Source: an uncultured Clostridia bacterium (GTDB lineage Bacteria > Bacillota > Clostridia > Peptostreptococcales > Anaerovoracaceae). From it: DNA of 64,000 nt. Shown in pieces: positions 35,812-43,643 of the stretch. The translations under genes were made by a program, and so were the position numbers. The stretch lies in assembly GCA_945830395.1 (NCBI GenBank), contig CALZYE010000003.1, positions 62,001 through 126,000 on the forward strand. Direction: 5' to 3'. How positions within the stretch are numbered: the first letter of the stretch is position 1; each line of letters opens with the position of its first letter. The notes under the pieces are model-generated. The model saw only the letters and a list, made by a program, of their open reading frames with translations, was not told where the DNA came from and did not search any database.

Positions 35812-37188
35812 ATGATTAGAGAAAATTTATTAAAATCAAATAATGATTTTATAACGAAAACAGATATACTTTTGGTCGGCAGCGGCTGCTCTGCCCTGTA
35901 TTTTGCTCTTAATGCCCCCAAGAATTTAAATATAACTTTGATTTCCAAATCCGATTTTGAAAGCAGCGGCTCTTTCCTTGCCCAAGGCGGAATATGCGTA
36001 CTTCGAGATGAAAATGACTTTCATTCATTCTTTAACGATACCATGAAAGCCGGACATTTTGAAAACGACAGAAATTCTGTGGAAATAATGATTAATTCAT
36101 CTAAAGATGTTATTAAAAAGCTGATAAGCTGCGGTGTTCCGTTTCAACAAAATACCGACGGAAGTTACGCTTTTACAAAAGAAGGCTGTCACTCAAGCCC
36201 AAGGATAATGTATCACAAGGATACAACGGGACAGGCTATCACAGAAACCTTGCTTAAAAAGGTAAAAAAGCTTTCAAATGTAAAAATGTATCAGCATACT
36301 GCCCTGATAGACATCATTTCTAAAGATAACATCTGCTGCGGTGGTGTAATCAGGACATGTGACGATAAAGTGAGATTGGTAAAAGCGAAAAATACCGTGC
36401 TTGCAACCGGAGGCATCGGAGGTCTATACAAATATTCCACAAATTTTCCCCATCTTACCGGAGATTCCATAGCCATTGCTATAAATCACAACATAGAACT
36501 AAAAGACATAAACTATATACAAGTACACCCTACAACTCTTTATTCAGATAAGGTGAATGAGCGAAGCTTTTTAATTTCGGAATCTGCAAGGGGCGAAGGT
36601 GCAAAGCTGTACGGAAAATCCATGGAAAGATTCACCGACGAACTTCTTCCCCGAGATATTCTCACCGCTAAAATAAGAGAAAAAATGAAGAAGGATAAAA
36701 GTCAATATGTCTGGGAAGACTTAAGAAAGATAGGCTCTGCAGAGCTTAAAAACCATTTTCCAAATATAATCAAATATTGCAGGGAAAAAGGCTATGATCC
36801 TCTAAAAGAATGTATACCCGTAGTTCCCGCACAACACTACTTCATGGGCGGCATTAAGACGGACTCCTGCGGGCATACATCAATGGATAATTTGTACGCC
36901 ATAGGCGAAACTGCATGCAACGGTGTTCACGGAAAAAACAGGCTTGCCAGCAATTCTTTGCTTGAAGCAATGGTATTTGCCGAAAGAGCTGCAAAATCCC
37001 TTAAAAACAAAGATTTTGTGCCTTCTGCTCCTTTATACGGCATGGATATGAAAAAATATGAGAATCTTTCCGCTTTAAAAGCTAAATATGTGCTGGATAT
37101 AAAAAAAGAGATACACAGAGCGAGCGGCGGAAAAAACAAGACAGGCGTACCGTACAGAAATGAGGAAATAGAGGAAATATATGTTTGA
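35812..37188 (+). CDS. nadB: L-aspartate oxidase NadB
   Basis: NadB is the FAD enzyme that oxidises aspartate to iminoaspartate for NadA. The dinucleotide motif LLVGSGCSALYFAL is near residue 21. SGSFLAQGGI (near 49), QVHPTTLYS (near 242), ESARGEGAKLYG and the C-terminal FAD loop NRLASNSLLEA (near 380) are all present. The 458 residues are shorter than the E. coli enzyme (about 540) because the C-terminal helical domain is reduced, as in many anaerobe homologues. It overlaps nadC by 8 bases. Confidence 0.94.
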   Translation: MIRENLLKSNNDFITKTDILLVGSGCSALYFALNAPKNLNITLISKSDFESSGSFLAQGGICVLRDENDFHSFFNDTMKAGHFENDRNSVEIMINSSKDVIKKLISCGVPFQQNTDGSYAFTKEGCHSSPRIMYHKDTTGQAITETLLKKVKKLSNVKMYQHTALIDIISKDNICCGGVIRTCDDKVRLVKAKNTVLATGGIGGLYKYSTNFPHLTGDSIAIAINHNIELKDINYIQVHPTTLYSDKVNERSFLISESARGEGAKLYGKSMERFTDELLPRDILTAKIREKMKKDKSQYVWEDLRKIGSAELKNHFPNIIKYCREKGYDPLKECIPVVPAQHYFMGGIKTDSCGHTSMDNLYAIGETACNGVHGKNRLASNSLLEAMVFAERAAKSLKNKDFVPSAPLYGMDMKKYENLSALKAKYVLDIKKEIHRASGGKNKTGVPYRNEEIEEIYV

Positions 37189-38038
37189 TAATGTAACAAT
37201 GAAACTCAGTATTGAACCGCTTTTACTTTCAGCACTAAAAGAAGACATCACCACCTGTGATTTATCGGCAGTCGGGATTATTCCACTCTCAAAACGCGGA
37301 AGATGCACCCTCACATGTAAAGATAACGGGATCTTATGCGGCCTTGATATTTTTAAAAAAGTATTTCGTCTTTTAGATAAATCTGTAACATTTTTAGATT
37401 TTGCTTCTGAGGGAGATACTGTTTTTAGCGGAGATAAGATAACCGTCGCTGAGGGAGACATGGCGTGTATTTTGTCAGCGGAGCGTACTGCGTTAAATTA
37501 TTTGCAGAGAATGAGCGGCATAGCAACCTATACGAACAAGATGGTAAAAATATTGGAAAACAGCAATACAAAACTTATTGATACGAGAAAAACCACTCCC
37601 AACAACAGAATATTTGAAAAATATGCGGTAAAAACAGGAGGTGGATATAACCATCGTTTTAATCTGAGCACCGGAATAATGTTAAAGGATAATCACATAA
37701 GCGCTGCAGGAAGTATAAAAAAAGCTGTAGAGCTGGCAAGAACATCTGCGCCCTTCCTTCATAAAATAGAGCTTGAAGCTGAGGATATCAATATGGTTAG
37801 AGAAGCCTTGGATGCAGGTGTAGATGTAATTATGCTTGACAATATGTCCATAGATCTCATGAAAGAAGCTATTGAAATTATCGGCTCACAGACGGAAGTG
37901 GAGATCTCAGGTAATGTTACGGAAACAACTCTTCCGTTGTTAAAAAATCTGGGTGCCGATTATATTTCGATGGGAGCATTAACATATTCTGCCCAAATCT
38001 TAGATTTTTCTCTAAAAGATTTAAGGCCGATAGAATAA
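37181..38038 (+). CDS. nadC: Nicotinate-nucleotide pyrophosphorylase NadC
   Basis: NadC turns quinolinate and PRPP into nicotinate mononucleotide, the third step of de novo NAD synthesis. The 285-residue length is normal. SAERTALNYLQRMSGIAT (near 100-117), DTRKTTP (near 134-140), GGGYNHRFNLS and MLKDNHI (near 168) are signature segments. It overlaps the nadB stop by 8 bases and ends shortly before the ktrB promoter. Confidence 0.97.
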   Translation: MFDNVTMKLSIEPLLLSALKEDITTCDLSAVGIIPLSKRGRCTLTCKDNGILCGLDIFKKVFRLLDKSVTFLDFASEGDTVFSGDKITVAEGDMACILSAERTALNYLQRMSGIATYTNKMVKILENSNTKLIDTRKTTPNNRIFEKYAVKTGGGYNHRFNLSTGIMLKDNHISAAGSIKKAVELARTSAPFLHKIELEAEDINMVREALDAGVDVIMLDNMSIDLMKEAIEIIGSQTEVEISGNVTETTLPLLKNLGADYISMGALTYSAQILDFSLKDLRPIE

Positions 38039-38044
38039 TATGTA

Positions 38045-38072
38045 TTGACTAAATGTATAAATTTATTATACT
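38045..38072 (+). promoter_or_regulatory. Promoter of ktrB-ktrA
   Basis: TTGACT (38045-38050), a 16-base spacer and TATACT (38067-38072), 32 bases before the chosen ktrB start. It begins six bases after nadC, so nadC read-through is also possible. Confidence 0.65.
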
Positions 38073-38104
38073 ATATTCCTAATTCATTGGGAGGTATTTG
38101 TGTA

Positions 38105-39442
38105 ATGAAGAAAAAAATAGCCCTAACGCCTATTCAAATCCTTGCTATAGGTTTCGGGCTTATTATTTTGGTCGGAGGAATCCTGCTGTCGCTTCCGATA
38201 TGCAATAACAACGGTAAATGTACCCCATTTATAAACGGTTTGTTTACCGCAACATCCTCTACCTGTGTTACCGGATTGTCTGTTTATGACATATATAGCC
38301 AATATAATCTGTTTGGTCAATTTATAATATTAGTTTTAATTCAGGTCGGCGGTCTGGGATTTATAGCTGTAGCTATGATTTTTTCCAGTCTTTTGGGAAG
38401 CAAAATAACCCTCAGACAAAAAACTTTAATAGCCGAAAGTATAGGCGCAACCAAGTATAACGGCCTGATTTTAACCATAAAAAGAATGTTCTGCGGTACG
38501 GTTTTAATTGAAGGTATCGGCGCCATAATAATTGCTTCAAGACTCATGTCGGACTTAGGATTCAAGCAGGCAACCTGGTTTGGAATATTCCATTCCGTCT
38601 CTGCGTTTTGCAATGCGGGATTTGATTTGTTCGGAAAGTTTGCACCGGGAAGTTCCATAATAACAAAAAACAATGATCTCTATATTGAGTTTACCGTAAT
38701 GTTTTTGATAGTATCAGGCGGCATCGGTTTCATAGTATGGAATGATATGGCAAAATACAAATTTAATTTCAAAAAATATCCTTTGCACAGCAAAATAATG
38801 CTGACATTTACAGCCGCTTTAATACTCGTAGGTGCAATATTCTTCTACATGCTTGAACATAACAACGCCTTTTCGGAAATGACCTTGAGTGAGAAAATCA
38901 CAAATTCGCTGTTTGCTTCTGTCACACCGAGAACCGCAGGCTTTGCTTCTGTCGACTACAGCAATATGTCTGCAGCAAGCCGCGGCTTGACTATGATTCT
39001 CATGCTGATAGGTGCAGGACCGGGATCAACGGGAGGCGGAATGAAAGTCACCACTATCATTGTGGTCATTCTCGGCATTCAGGCAAGTGTACTGAACTAT
39101 AATGATTACAGTATTTTTAGAAGGAGAATACCTGACTCTGTAAAGGTTCGTGCATTTTCAAATGCCGGCGCATACATGTCCCTGTTATTTTTAACTATAT
39201 TCCTCCTCTTAATTTTAAACCCGTCGGTATCCTTTGAAGCAATAATGTACGAAGCAATATCTGCTCTTGGAACTGTTGGCCTTACTTTGGGATTGACTCC
39301 CGGCTTATCGGTAACATCAAAAATATTACTTATTTCTTTAATGTATTTAGGCAGACTTGGAAGTTTATCGATTGCTATGGCAGTTGCAAGAAAAAAATTC
39401 ATACCGAAGATAAGCTATCCTGAAGAAAACATAACCGTTTAA
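38105..39442 (+). CDS. ktrB: Potassium uptake membrane subunit KtrB (TrkH family)
   Basis: This is the channel-like membrane subunit that moves K+, gated by the RCK subunit encoded next. I chose ATG 38105 with GGGAGG 10 bases upstream, giving 445 residues; an upstream in-frame TTG start at 38045 would lie within the promoter. Four M1-P-M2 repeats are recognisable by selectivity-loop segments: TATSSTCVTGLS, HSVSAFCNAGFD, ASVTPRTAGFAS and EAISALGTVGLT. SIAMAV closes the last helix. Length and motifs match KtrB/NtpJ. Confidence 0.94.
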   Translation: MKKKIALTPIQILAIGFGLIILVGGILLSLPICNNNGKCTPFINGLFTATSSTCVTGLSVYDIYSQYNLFGQFIILVLIQVGGLGFIAVAMIFSSLLGSKITLRQKTLIAESIGATKYNGLILTIKRMFCGTVLIEGIGAIIIASRLMSDLGFKQATWFGIFHSVSAFCNAGFDLFGKFAPGSSIITKNNDLYIEFTVMFLIVSGGIGFIVWNDMAKYKFNFKKYPLHSKIMLTFTAALILVGAIFFYMLEHNNAFSEMTLSEKITNSLFASVTPRTAGFASVDYSNMSAASRGLTMILMLIGAGPGSTGGGMKVTTIIVVILGIQASVLNYNDYSIFRRRIPDSVKVRAFSNAGAYMSLLFLTIFLLLILNPSVSFEAIMYEAISALGTVGLTLGLTPGLSVTSKILLISLMYLGRLGSLSIAMAVARKKFIPKISYPEENITV

Positions 39443-39461
39443 TTTTTTATAGGAGAAAAAA

Positions 39462-40118
39462 ATGAGATCAGTTTTAGTTATAGGATTGGGCCATTTTGGA
39501 AGCAATTTGGCAGAGACATTAGAAAAACAGGGAAATGAAGTGATGGCAATAGATATAGATGAAAATGCCGTCAACAAAGTAGCGCCCTATGTTACCGCCG
39601 CTCAGATTGGCGACTGTACAAATGAGCTTGTAATAGAGGATTTGGATGTTGAGGGTTTCGACATATGTTTTGTGTGTATAAGCAAAAATCTGGAAACAGC
39701 CCTTGTAATTACAACCCTGTTAAATGAAAACAATTCAAAAAAAGTTGTCGCAAAAGTTCATACTGAAATACACGCGAAACTGCTTCTTAAAAACGGAGCT
39801 GCTGATGTAGTTTATCCCGATAAGGACATGGCCATCAGAACCGCTATGAAGTATAGTGCAGACAAGGCCTTTGACTATGTTGAATTAAATGAGAATTACG
39901 GGATATTTGAGGTGGAAACTCCTGAAAACTGGATTGGATATACCTTGTCGGATATAGGTGTAAGAAAAAATTACAAGGTTAATATTATAGCCTACAAAAA
40001 TGGCAGCGACATCGTGGGACTTGACAGAGAGGCGTACATTTTTAAACCGGATGACCATCTCATAATTGCCGGTAATCGATTAAATTTCAACAAACTGATT
40101 GCAAAAAATCTCAAGTAA
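39462..40118 (+). CDS. ktrA: Potassium uptake regulatory subunit KtrA (RCK protein)
   Basis: This is a 218-residue cytoplasmic gating ring subunit. The RCK-N Rossmann domain begins VLVIGLGHFGSNLAETL (nucleotide-binding glycines, near 4-20), with the acidic residue that contacts the ribose in IDIDENA. The RCK-C (TrkA-C) domain spans about 135-218. It follows ktrB by 19 bases with GGAG upstream, and a terminator follows at 40127-40172. Confidence 0.95.
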   Translation: MRSVLVIGLGHFGSNLAETLEKQGNEVMAIDIDENAVNKVAPYVTAAQIGDCTNELVIEDLDVEGFDICFVCISKNLETALVITTLLNENNSKKVVAKVHTEIHAKLLLKNGAADVVYPDKDMAIRTAMKYSADKAFDYVELNENYGIFEVETPENWIGYTLSDIGVRKNYKVNIIAYKNGSDIVGLDREAYIFKPDDHLIIAGNRLNFNKLIAKNLK

Positions 40119-40126
40119 CCGCATCA

Positions 40127-40172
40127 CAAAAGAGGTTTCAGATGGGCTGCCCCATTTGAAACCTCTTTTATT
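40127..40172. terminator. Strong bidirectional terminator between ktrA and iscU
   Basis: Arms 40128-40140 and 40158-40170 pair perfectly over 13 bases, with further pairing of ATGGG/CCCAT inside. A-rich and T-rich ends are present on both sides, so it can stop transcription from both the ktr and isc sides. Confidence 0.9.
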
Positions 40173-40221
40173 TAACCTGCCAGCTGTTTTTTGTCCTATA
40201 ACCCTTTTATTCTCCACGGAT

Positions 40222-40668
40222 TTACTCTTCTGCTACATGATCGTGATCATCTTCCTCTTCATTCGGATCAAATCCTTCAAGTCCTTTATATTTCTTTCCG
40301 TTCTTTTCCGCATACTCGTAAATTGCACATTTTATTGCGTGATCTGCAAGAACTGAGCAATGAACTTTCACTGGAGGAAGTCCTCCAAGTTCATCGATAA
40401 TGGTTTTATTGCTTATAGCAAGGGCTTCATCAATAGTTTTCCCTATAATCATCTCCGTAGCCATGCTTGAAGATGCAATCGCACTTCCGCATCCGAAGGT
40501 TTTAAACTTTGCATCGACGATTACATCATTTTCAACCTTAATCTGCACCTGCATCATATCTCCACATACGGGGCTTCCGTAAACTCCTGTTCCGTCAGGA
40601 TTCTCCAATTCTCCAACATTTCTTGGATTCATGAAATGATCCATTACTTTATCATTATATAGTCCCAT
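40222..40668 (-). CDS. iscU: Fe-S cluster assembly scaffold, IscU/NifU N-type
   Basis: This is a scaffold on which IscS sulfur and iron are assembled to a cluster. ATG 40668 (148 residues) is preferred since GGATGG lies 7 bases upstream. The three ligand cysteines are in PVCGDMM, FKTFGCGSAIASSS and KVHCSVLADHA. The C-terminus is an acidic/His-rich tail (EEEDDHDHVAEE), which could bind metal. The start is two bases inside the iscS stop region, so the pair is coupled. No iscR gene is adjacent. Confidence 0.93.
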   Translation of the reverse strand: MGLYNDKVMDHFMNPRNVGELENPDGTGVYGSPVCGDMMQVQIKVENDVIVDAKFKTFGCGSAIASSSMATEMIIGKTIDEALAISNKTIIDELGGLPPVKVHCSVLADHAIKCAIYEYAEKNGKKYKGLEGFDPNEEEDDHDHVAEE

Positions 40669-40669
40669 T

Positions 40670-41857
40670 TTAGTTCCATCCTTTTTCACTGTTCACTGGA
40701 GACAGTTCTCTCAGCTTTTCAACTACTTCTACTAATTTTTCGACTGCAAAATCAATTTCTTCTTTGGTTGTATAATCTCCCGTTGTAAACCTGATGCTTC
40801 CATGAATCATCTCATGGGGAATTCCTATAGCCGAAAGCACATGGGAGGGATTAAGCGACTTGGAGGAACATGCCGATCCTGTTGAAACCGCTACACCGTA
40901 CATATCCATGAGAAGGAGAATTGATTCTCCCTCAATATACTCAAATGTTATATTTGCATTGCCGGGATGCCGGTGCTTCCTGCTTCCGTTAACGAATACC
41001 TTTGGAATTTTCTTTTCAATTTCGCTTACAAGGTAATCGCGAAGTTCACTGCAATGTCTTATGTGATTGTCAAGATTCGTCCTTGCCATCTCAGCAGCTT
41101 TGCCGAATCCCACAATTCCTGCCATATTCTCGGTGCCGGCTCTCTTTCCCATTTCCTGTGCGCCACCGTGTATAAAGTTTGAGATTCTCACGCCTCTCCT
41201 AATATACAGAGCGCCCTGACCCTTAGGTCCGTAAATTTTGTGGGCAGACATCGACAGCATATCCACCCCTAAATCTTTAACATCAATTTCAACATTTCCC
41301 AACGCCTGTACGGCATCTGTATGAAACAGTACCTTATGTCTGCGGGCAACTTCAGCAAGCTCTTTAATGGGTTCGATGGTTCCGATTTCGTTGTTGACAA
41401 ACATTATACTGATCAAAACGGTTTCGTCTTTTATAGCCTTTTCCAGGTCTTCCGGCGAAACAAATCCTTCTTTATCCACATCTAAATAAGTCACCTCGAA
41501 TCCCTGTTTCTCAAGATATTCACATGTATGTAGCACCGCATGATGTTCTATACAGCTTGTTATAATGTGATTGCCTTTGCCCTTTGCTCTCATGTCAAAA
41601 GCGGTGCTTTCCAACGCCCAGTTATCCGCCTCGCTTCCGCTTCCCGTGAAATAAATTTCCTTGGGAGAGGCTCCGACTAAATTTGCCACCTGTTCCCTCG
41701 CTTTATCGAGAGCTGATTTGGACTCAAGTCCAATGGTATATAAGCTGGAAGCATTACCGTAATGCTCTATGAAATATGGTATCATTTCTTTCAAAACTTC
41801 TTCTTTAACCGGTGTGGTTGCCGAATAGTCAAGATATACATTTTTATATTCTGCCAT
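40670..41857 (-). CDS. iscS: Cysteine desulfurase, NifS/IscS type
   Basis: This PLP enzyme removes sulfur from cysteine for Fe-S clusters and thio-modification. I chose ATG 41857 (395 residues) because AAAGGAGT is properly spaced; the upstream start at 41902 is unlikely. DYSATTP opens the protein, the PLP lysine is in SMSAHKIYGPKG (near 205), and the catalytic cysteine is in STGSACSSKSL (near 328). It is followed directly by the scaffold gene. Confidence 0.95.
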   Translation of the reverse strand: MAEYKNVYLDYSATTPVKEEVLKEMIPYFIEHYGNASSLYTIGLESKSALDKAREQVANLVGASPKEIYFTGSGSEADNWALESTAFDMRAKGKGNHIITSCIEHHAVLHTCEYLEKQGFEVTYLDVDKEGFVSPEDLEKAIKDETVLISIMFVNNEIGTIEPIKELAEVARRHKVLFHTDAVQALGNVEIDVKDLGVDMLSMSAHKIYGPKGQGALYIRRGVRISNFIHGGAQEMGKRAGTENMAGIVGFGKAAEMARTNLDNHIRHCSELRDYLVSEIEKKIPKVFVNGSRKHRHPGNANITFEYIEGESILLLMDMYGVAVSTGSACSSKSLNPSHVLSAIGIPHEMIHGSIRFTTGDYTTKEEIDFAVEKLVEVVEKLRELSPVNSEKGWN

Positions 41858-42029
41858 GAGTTTGACTCCTTTACTAAAAACTATTTTTTTTATACCATAC
41901 ATTTACAAAATTAAACAATAACGGGCAAAAAATCGGTTAAAATAAATGTCCAAAAAACGGCTGTAGCCTTTTAAAACTTAACAAAGAAAAAAGTATATCG
42001 CCATATATGCTCTATACCTGTAAATTTCT

Positions 42030-42215
42030 TTAAGATTTTTTATTGTCATCTACAAATTCTATATTCTCAAGCTGCGATCTGAGATTAGCCTTAAAAGCGT
42101 CAATATACTCTTCTCTAAGCAATCCCTGCTCCAGTTTTTCTTCCTCCGTCAAACCTTCTTTTTTTGATTTCCTGGCAAGCTCGTTTATCCTGTCTATTTT
42201 TTCCTGTGTAATCAT
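42030..42215 (-). CDS. DUF896 family protein (YnzC-like)
   Basis: This is a 61-residue protein of helical, charged composition with the DUF896 signature RINELARKSKKEGLTEEE (near 10-27) and LREEYIDAFKANLR. The structure of YnzC is a small helical hairpin; its function is not known. In Bacillus ynzC lies in the SOS-controlled yneA operon, but here it stands alone behind iscS and comEA-like genes with no LexA box. Its start is preceded by the 34-base palindrome at 42225-42258. Confidence 0.88.
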   Translation of the reverse strand: MITQEKIDRINELARKSKKEGLTEEEKLEQGLLREEYIDAFKANLRSQLENIEFVDDNKKS

Positions 42216-42224
42216 ATAATTCCT

Positions 42225-42258
42225 CCATGATGATTATATCAAAGTATAATCATCATGG
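42225..42258 (-). promoter_or_regulatory. 14-bp perfect palindrome over the DUF896 promoter/ribosome site
   Basis: Arms 42225-42238 and 42245-42258 are exact inverted repeats with a 6-base loop. On the minus strand the palindrome contains TATAAT (42233-42238), 17 bases after TTGCCA (42256-42261). The distal arm runs into the GGAGGA site. It may be an operator, or an RNA hairpin touching the ribosome site; a start right after this -10 would leave almost no leader. Confidence 0.55.
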
Positions 42259-42270
42259 CAATACACTAAA

Positions 42271-42921
42271 CTAAATCGTCACATATGGCTGCATTTTCTT
42301 AAATGTCTTATCTCCTATGCCGCTTATCTTTTTCAATTCTTCTATGGACTTGAACCCTCCGTTTGAGCTTCTGAATTGAAGAATTTTTTCTGCAGTTGAC
42401 GGTCCTACTCCTGATATTTTCTGAAGTTCTTTGGCATCGGCACTGTTTATGTTTATTTTCTTTTCCCCTTCACCGTTAGAATTATTTGCAGACGCTGCAC
42501 CTCCTGCGCCTGCACCGGACATGGAATTACCTTCATTCTTGCGTGGAACAATGATTTTCTGTCCATCCTTAACCGTTTCAGCCTGATTTATAGTTCCGGT
42601 ATCGGCTTTCTTTGTAAGTCCGCCGGCTTTTTCAATGGCCTCAAATATTCGAGACTCTGCCGAAATCTCATATACTCCCGGCATTTTAACTTCTCCGCTT
42701 ACATCTACATAGATTTTTCCGGAATTATTTTTATCCGCAGCGCCTTCTTCTTTAGTAACCGCGCTACCGCTGTCCTTACCTTTTTCTAAAGTAATTGAGT
42801 CATTTTCCCCTTTAGGTCCAAAAAGCAGAAATGCAGTGATAATAAGAATTATCACTGCCAATATTTTAAAAATATGCTCATGCTCAACTGCTTTTCGGAA
42901 AACTTCTCTGAGTTTATCCAT
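42271..42921 (-). CDS. comEA: ComEA-like DNA-binding competence protein
   Basis: This is a 216-residue membrane-anchored protein. One transmembrane segment (about 18-37) follows a short cytoplasmic N-terminus. An SLBB domain (about 69-128, KIYVDVSGEVKMPGVYEI) is joined by a Gly/Ala/Asn linker to a helix-hairpin-helix pair (about 153-216, with INSADAKELQKISGVG and ISGIG repeats). This is the layout of ComEA, the extracellular DNA receptor for transformation. comEB/comEC are not adjacent, so use in DNA uptake is inferred. Confidence 0.88.
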   Translation of the reverse strand: MDKLREVFRKAVEHEHIFKILAVIILIITAFLLFGPKGENDSITLEKGKDSGSAVTKEEGAADKNNSGKIYVDVSGEVKMPGVYEISAESRIFEAIEKAGGLTKKADTGTINQAETVKDGQKIIVPRKNEGNSMSGAGAGGAASANNSNGEGEKKININSADAKELQKISGVGPSTAEKILQFRSSNGGFKSIEELKKISGIGDKTFKKMQPYVTI

Positions 42922-42953
42922 CGCTTTCCTCCATAAATATATTTACCATTATT

Positions 42954-43643
42954 TTACATCCACTTTATTCCGTAGTCAACAGGCAAAATTAATTTATCTC
43001 TGCAAACTTCAATTTCATGCCTTTCAACATCCAGTTTCCCAAACTCCAAAAATGTTTCAATTACAAGTTCCACACTGAGATTGGACCTGCTTCCACAGTC
43101 AAGAAGCACCATAAGTTTTACATCATTTTCCTCTGTATACTTAAGAGTGATTTTTTGAATTTTGTCCCTAATATCAACTTCTTTTAATTCTTTGCTCTTC
43201 TTCTGCCTTTTGAATGCCGTTATTTTTGCCTGCCTTAAATAATTTTCAACTGTCTTTTCAATATTGTCATCTACTCTTGAAAAAGGGAGAGTAACTTCAT
43301 ATTCTGCCGATATTACGGCAGCTGCAACAGTTTTCTTTTTTTCAAGAATGCTGCCGAAATTGACAATCCCAATACCCTCCGGTAAATTTGCCAAAAGCTC
43401 ATCCATAATCTTGCTTTTGCTGACAGGTTCTTTTGTTTCAAACTCCAACAGTTCACCCCGGGCTTCGTATCCCAGTGACAATGGCTGTGCAAATCCCATT
43501 TTAGGGTGCGGGTTGAATCCCTGACTGTACGCCAAATCTATTCCGCAGCGTCTGAAAGCACGCTTAAAAAGTCTTTGCATATCCAGGTGGGATGTGTATT
43601 TTATGTATCCTTTCTTGGAAAATGACAAAACATATTTACACAT
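42954..43643 (-). CDS. DUF2344 (TIGR03936) radical SAM-associated protein
   Basis: This is a 229-residue protein that in Firmicutes almost always follows a TIGR03960 radical SAM gene; its function is unknown. It starts at ATG 43643, with GGGAGG 4-5 bases upstream. KYTSHLDMQRLFKRAFRR (near 16-33) and YSQGFNPHPKMGFAQPL (near 40-56) are its signatures. It overlaps the radical SAM gene's end by 8 bases, pointing to a working partnership. Confidence 0.88.
   Translation of the reverse strand: MCKYVLSFSKKGYIKYTSHLDMQRLFKRAFRRCGIDLAYSQGFNPHPKMGFAQPLSLGYEARGELLEFETKEPVSKSKIMDELLANLPEGIGIVNFGSILEKKKTVAAAVISAEYEVTLPFSRVDDNIEKTVENYLRQAKITAFKRQKKSKELKEVDIRDKIQKITLKYTEENDVKLMVLLDCGSRSNLSVELVIETFLEFGKLDVERHEIEVCRDKLILPVDYGIKWM

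Noticed and set aside
41940..41975. GGC-TACA-GCC with T6 as terminator after the DUF896 gene
   Set aside because: Only three strong pairs with a mismatch before the A/T pairs; left out as too weak.
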